The position numbers were made by a program, and so were the translations under genes. Below are positions 62,401 through 64,000 of a stretch of 64,000 nt of DNA, piece by piece (positions within the stretch are counted from its first letter, which is position 1; each line of letters opens with the position of its first letter). The notes beneath the pieces were generated by a model. The model worked only from the letters and a program-made list of their open reading frames with translations. It did no database searches and was not told where the DNA came from. The stretch spans positions 1,054,001-1,118,000 of the forward strand of contig NZ_CP004387.1 of NCBI RefSeq assembly GCF_000299335.2. Direction: 5' to 3'. This DNA is from Isoalcanivorax pacificus W11-5. GTDB taxonomy: Bacteria; Pseudomonadota; Gammaproteobacteria; Pseudomonadales; Alcanivoracaceae.

Positions 62401-64000
62401 GTGCTGGACGAAGCCGCGCGCTTTGACCCGATGCGCCAGCAGAGCACCGGCACCGGTTATCAGCAGGCCGGCGGCGACGGTGACCTCGGCAGTGGTGTGT
62501 ATACCCAGGGTGTGAGCCGTGGCACCGATGCGACCGCCATCAATGACGCCTGGCAGCGTATCGGCCGTGCCAACGCCGGCAGCGTGGCGCCAGCAGAAGA
62601 CAGCGCCGGCCAACAGGCGTTGATGCCGGTGACCGAAGTGGTGGCAGCAAAGATTACCCACGCCCAGGCCCAGGTCGGCACCTGGCTGTGGCCGCAGGAT
62701 GAAGTCAGCCGGGACGGGCGTTTCCAGGTTGTGGTACGCGCCGGTCTTGCGCCAGTGCTGGAAGTGAACGGCGAGCCGGTGCCGGACAGCCAGCTCGGCG
62801 AGCGGGTGCTGAACCGCCGTGAAAATGCCGAAGTATTGTCCTGGTACGGCATCACGCTGCGCGAAGGCAAAAACCAGGTCGTGGTGGTCACGCAGGACGG
62901 TTTCGGCAACCGGCGCGAACTGGCGCGGGGAGAATTTGTCCGGCCCGGTGCGGCACGGCTGCTGGAGATGCTGCCGGAAGCGGAAACCCTGGCCGCCGAC
63001 GGCGGGCGTTCCGCGTTGCCGATCCGCATTCATCTGCGCGATGCGAACGGCTATCCGGCGCGCGGCGTGCATTTCGTGACGCTGGAAGCAGACCTTGGCC
63101 TGTGGCAGGAAGATGACATCCAGCCGGAGAGTGCCGGCCACCAGGTACGGGTACAGGACGGCGAGGCACTGGTGCACCTGCGCAGCACCGAATACACCGG
63201 CCCGGTACGTCTGCGCGCCAGCCTGGAGCAGCTCACTGCCAGCGCCCGCGTCGAGCAGGTGGCGCCGCTGCGGCCCATGGTCGCGACCGGCTTCGTGCAA
63301 CTGCGTGGCAGCGTCAGCAAGATCAACGACAGTGGCCTGTCGCCCAGTGATCAGCGTGACGGCATCGACGACGATGGCCTCAACGCCCGTGCGGCGGTGT
63401 TCATGAAAGGCCGCGTGCGCGGCGACGCGCACCTGATGCTGGCCTACGACACCGACAAGGACCTCGACGAAGAAGACGAAGTGCGCCGTGACCTGAACCC
63501 GGCGGACTACTACCCGATACCCGGTGATGCCTCGGTGCGCGGCTACGACGCGCGCAGCCGCAGCAAACTGTACGCGCGGCTGGAAAAAAACCGCCACAGC
63601 ATCATGTGGGGCGATTACCTCACTGACGCGCAGAACGAAGTGCTGGACCTGGGCCGCATGCAGCGCACCCTGACCGGCGTCAACGCCGTCTACGACAACG
63701 GCAGCACCCGCGCCCAACTGTTCGGCGCACGCCCGGACCTCGACCAGGTCACGGAAGAATTGCGCGGCAACGGCACCGCACTGCTGTACCGGCTGAGCAA
63801 CACCCCGGCCCGCGACAGCGAAACCGTGGAATTGCTGGTGCGTGACCGCAACAACCCGGGCCTGGTGCTCACCACCCGCTCACTGACCCGCTACGTCGAT
63901 TACTCGGTCAACTACTTCACGGGCGATATCCGTTTCCATGATGTGATTCCAACGCTGGACGAAGACCTCAACCCGGTATTCCTCCGCATCAGCTACAGCA
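59443..64000 (+). CDS. Very large secreted DUF11/SdrD-B-like protein, C-terminus outside window
   Basis: Open from the ATG at 59443 to the window end, 1,519 codons so far. Signal peptide TVFSLIVLLAIAGSAWAA. Residues about 25–370 and 700–860 are DUF11-like (ISIGHQLTNTGNLADSYAL, LRYTITYTNTGNAAPLTRTL, VLAYSINLTSNHDTDLFAARIIDTLPYGF). Near residue 867 comes an SdrD-B-like domain (VFGKIYVDSNCDNLQSDGEWP ... WVITDENGQYSIYGLNPGLHTLKI). The rest (about 1080 on) holds Ig-like domains and a beta-rich segment (LYARLEKNRHSIMWGDYLTD, LLVRDRNNPGLVL) that suggests the start of an outer-membrane barrel. It may be the anchor or exporter for its two upstream neighbours; that is inference. Confidence 0.85.
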   Translation, partial: MIRCCAKTVFSLIVLLAIAGSAWAAVTAPGTVLYNQAQVRYFDPLSGSVKVLKSNVSQLVVSAARSVQLDADAERYVAAGQQISIGHQLTNTGNLADSYALALTNLGGDHGDLLALNLYHDQNGNGIADPGEPPLTATPSIPPGGSLLLVIAGTVPAGQNAGDQLQVHLAATSQSDSAVADDVTDTVHVGNGAFLNLNKVSSQACSMPVTPGQTLRYTITYTNTGNAAPLTRTLQVDGQPETGVLIEDVLPGNVLLEAGSLTGLSPVQAIAMVHLAGTAADQWQRFDQWDGVSAVERFGVLVPAAHMGSNYSGGFSFAVRLNSNISAGTVLLNRARVDVDGDGTAEFTSSQVCNTVQGNSAPAIAFLRPSAAVINGSGVPAHGSDGDFERADIYRLLASDNPDVLRQGVYVQLDAQQLNLSPTEQDVLEVTDSGERLIAVTLSSHLTGDSVRVVMRETAANSGRFRSVYPVVLSAQSSGNNGLCPAGATLASQPSWHAGTTTTDALNQGCVLRSAGQDRLTARFAVPMRDSGGGTSLQVVTAAAAVDPAGMVFDASNGRPLPGASVMLYQSRQPLASSGAASCSALTASDYVLATHPFTGDTLPVEKTDTSHPDNSLIEGEYRYPYASPGYCYYLDVTPPSGYHFPSRIAPASVQMFYPNISESSYGLAGYDPLAPRNGAANNRGAFLLGAENVYVDIPVDPADGGNGGTLVLDKQVDMASAAIGDVLAYSINLTSNHDTDLFAARIIDTLPYGFRYVPNSAWLEVDNQRVRIAEPAGGGAQKTFSLQRLNADGSLSALPLAPGSNVTLHYGLRLSAGAADSSGINRAVAEASTLSGFVYRSNEDQVRVEIRSEGVLSDKAMVFGKIYVDSNCDNLQSDGEWPIGGVKLYLQDGTWVITDENGQYSIYGLNPGLHTLKIDPLTLPEGVRLKPIDNRHAADPGSRFVDLTPGEYHRADFAAVCPTPGRAQALFEELKARNAAIDGEWVLDEAARFDPMRQQSTGTGYQQAGGDGDLGSGVYTQGVSRGTDATAINDAWQRIGRANAGSVAPAEDSAGQQALMPVTEVVAAKITHAQAQVGTWLWPQDEVSRDGRFQVVVRAGLAPVLEVNGEPVPDSQLGERVLNRRENAEVLSWYGITLREGKNQVVVVTQDGFGNRRELARGEFVRPGAARLLEMLPEAETLAADGGRSALPIRIHLRDANGYPARGVHFVTLEADLGLWQEDDIQPESAGHQVRVQDGEALVHLRSTEYTGPVRLRASLEQLTASARVEQVAPLRPMVATGFVQLRGSVSKINDSGLSPSDQRDGIDDDGLNARAAVFMKGRVRGDAHLMLAYDTDKDLDEEDEVRRDLNPADYYPIPGDASVRGYDARSRSKLYARLEKNRHSIMWGDYLTDAQNEVLDLGRMQRTLTGVNAVYDNGSTRAQLFGARPDLDQVTEELRGNGTALLYRLSNTPARDSETVELLVRDRNNPGLVLTTRSLTRYVDYSVNYFTGDIRFHDVIPTLDEDLNPVFLRISYS

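Overview
The window is high-GC DNA with gammaproteobacterial gene content and gene order (DUF1631–ampD–ampE, aceE–aceF, baeS–baeR with a spy-like gene, CIRCE-controlled groES–groEL, a holD-like gene next to rimI). The mix suggests a marine-type Oceanospirillales/Pseudomonadales member such as an Alcanivorax relative. That placement is inference; no rRNA or other direct marker is present. I saw no tRNA, rRNA, insertion sequence or CRISPR array.

Left part (1–22.5 kb) is mostly housekeeping: a cut-off AGCS symporter on the minus strand; a DUF1631 protein carrying 42 perfect 9-bp repeats; ampD and ampE; the pyruvate dehydrogenase genes aceE and aceF; a Bae-type envelope-stress system with a Spy/CpxP-like protein; a 33-bp-arm inverted repeat; then a long minus-strand series (AmpG-like permease, a response regulator with a broken GGDEF domain, panE, a TonB-dependent receptor, a PduO-type cobalamin adenosyltransferase, a DUF1232 membrane protein). 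An SDR and an alkyltransferase-like gene follow, then groES–groEL behind a sigma70 promoter overlapped by a CIRCE element.

Middle part (22.7–49.8 kb) is the most unusual. A tightly packed minus-strand operon encodes a NarL-type regulator, its membrane histidine kinase, an octaheme TPR cytochrome, a lipoprotein sulfatase with a dockerin-like tail, an outer-membrane barrel and a second such sulfatase; a PQQ-propeller lipoprotein lies further downstream. Divergent from it are an IalB-family periplasmic protein and a 4,614-residue glycine-rich autotransporter with a perfect 579-bp internal duplication. Three ATGGTATGYCC direct repeats lie in the shared promoter region and could be the regulator's binding sites. 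I read this as one surface/extracellular functional unit, by inference from layout.

Right part (49.9–64 kb): a rhombosortase, a HolD-like protein, rimI, an AraC-type response regulator paired with a hybrid 7TM-DISM kinase, and a cluster of three secreted proteins with DUF11-like repeats. The last of these is cut by the window end. The spacer before it can fold into two mutually exclusive hairpins.
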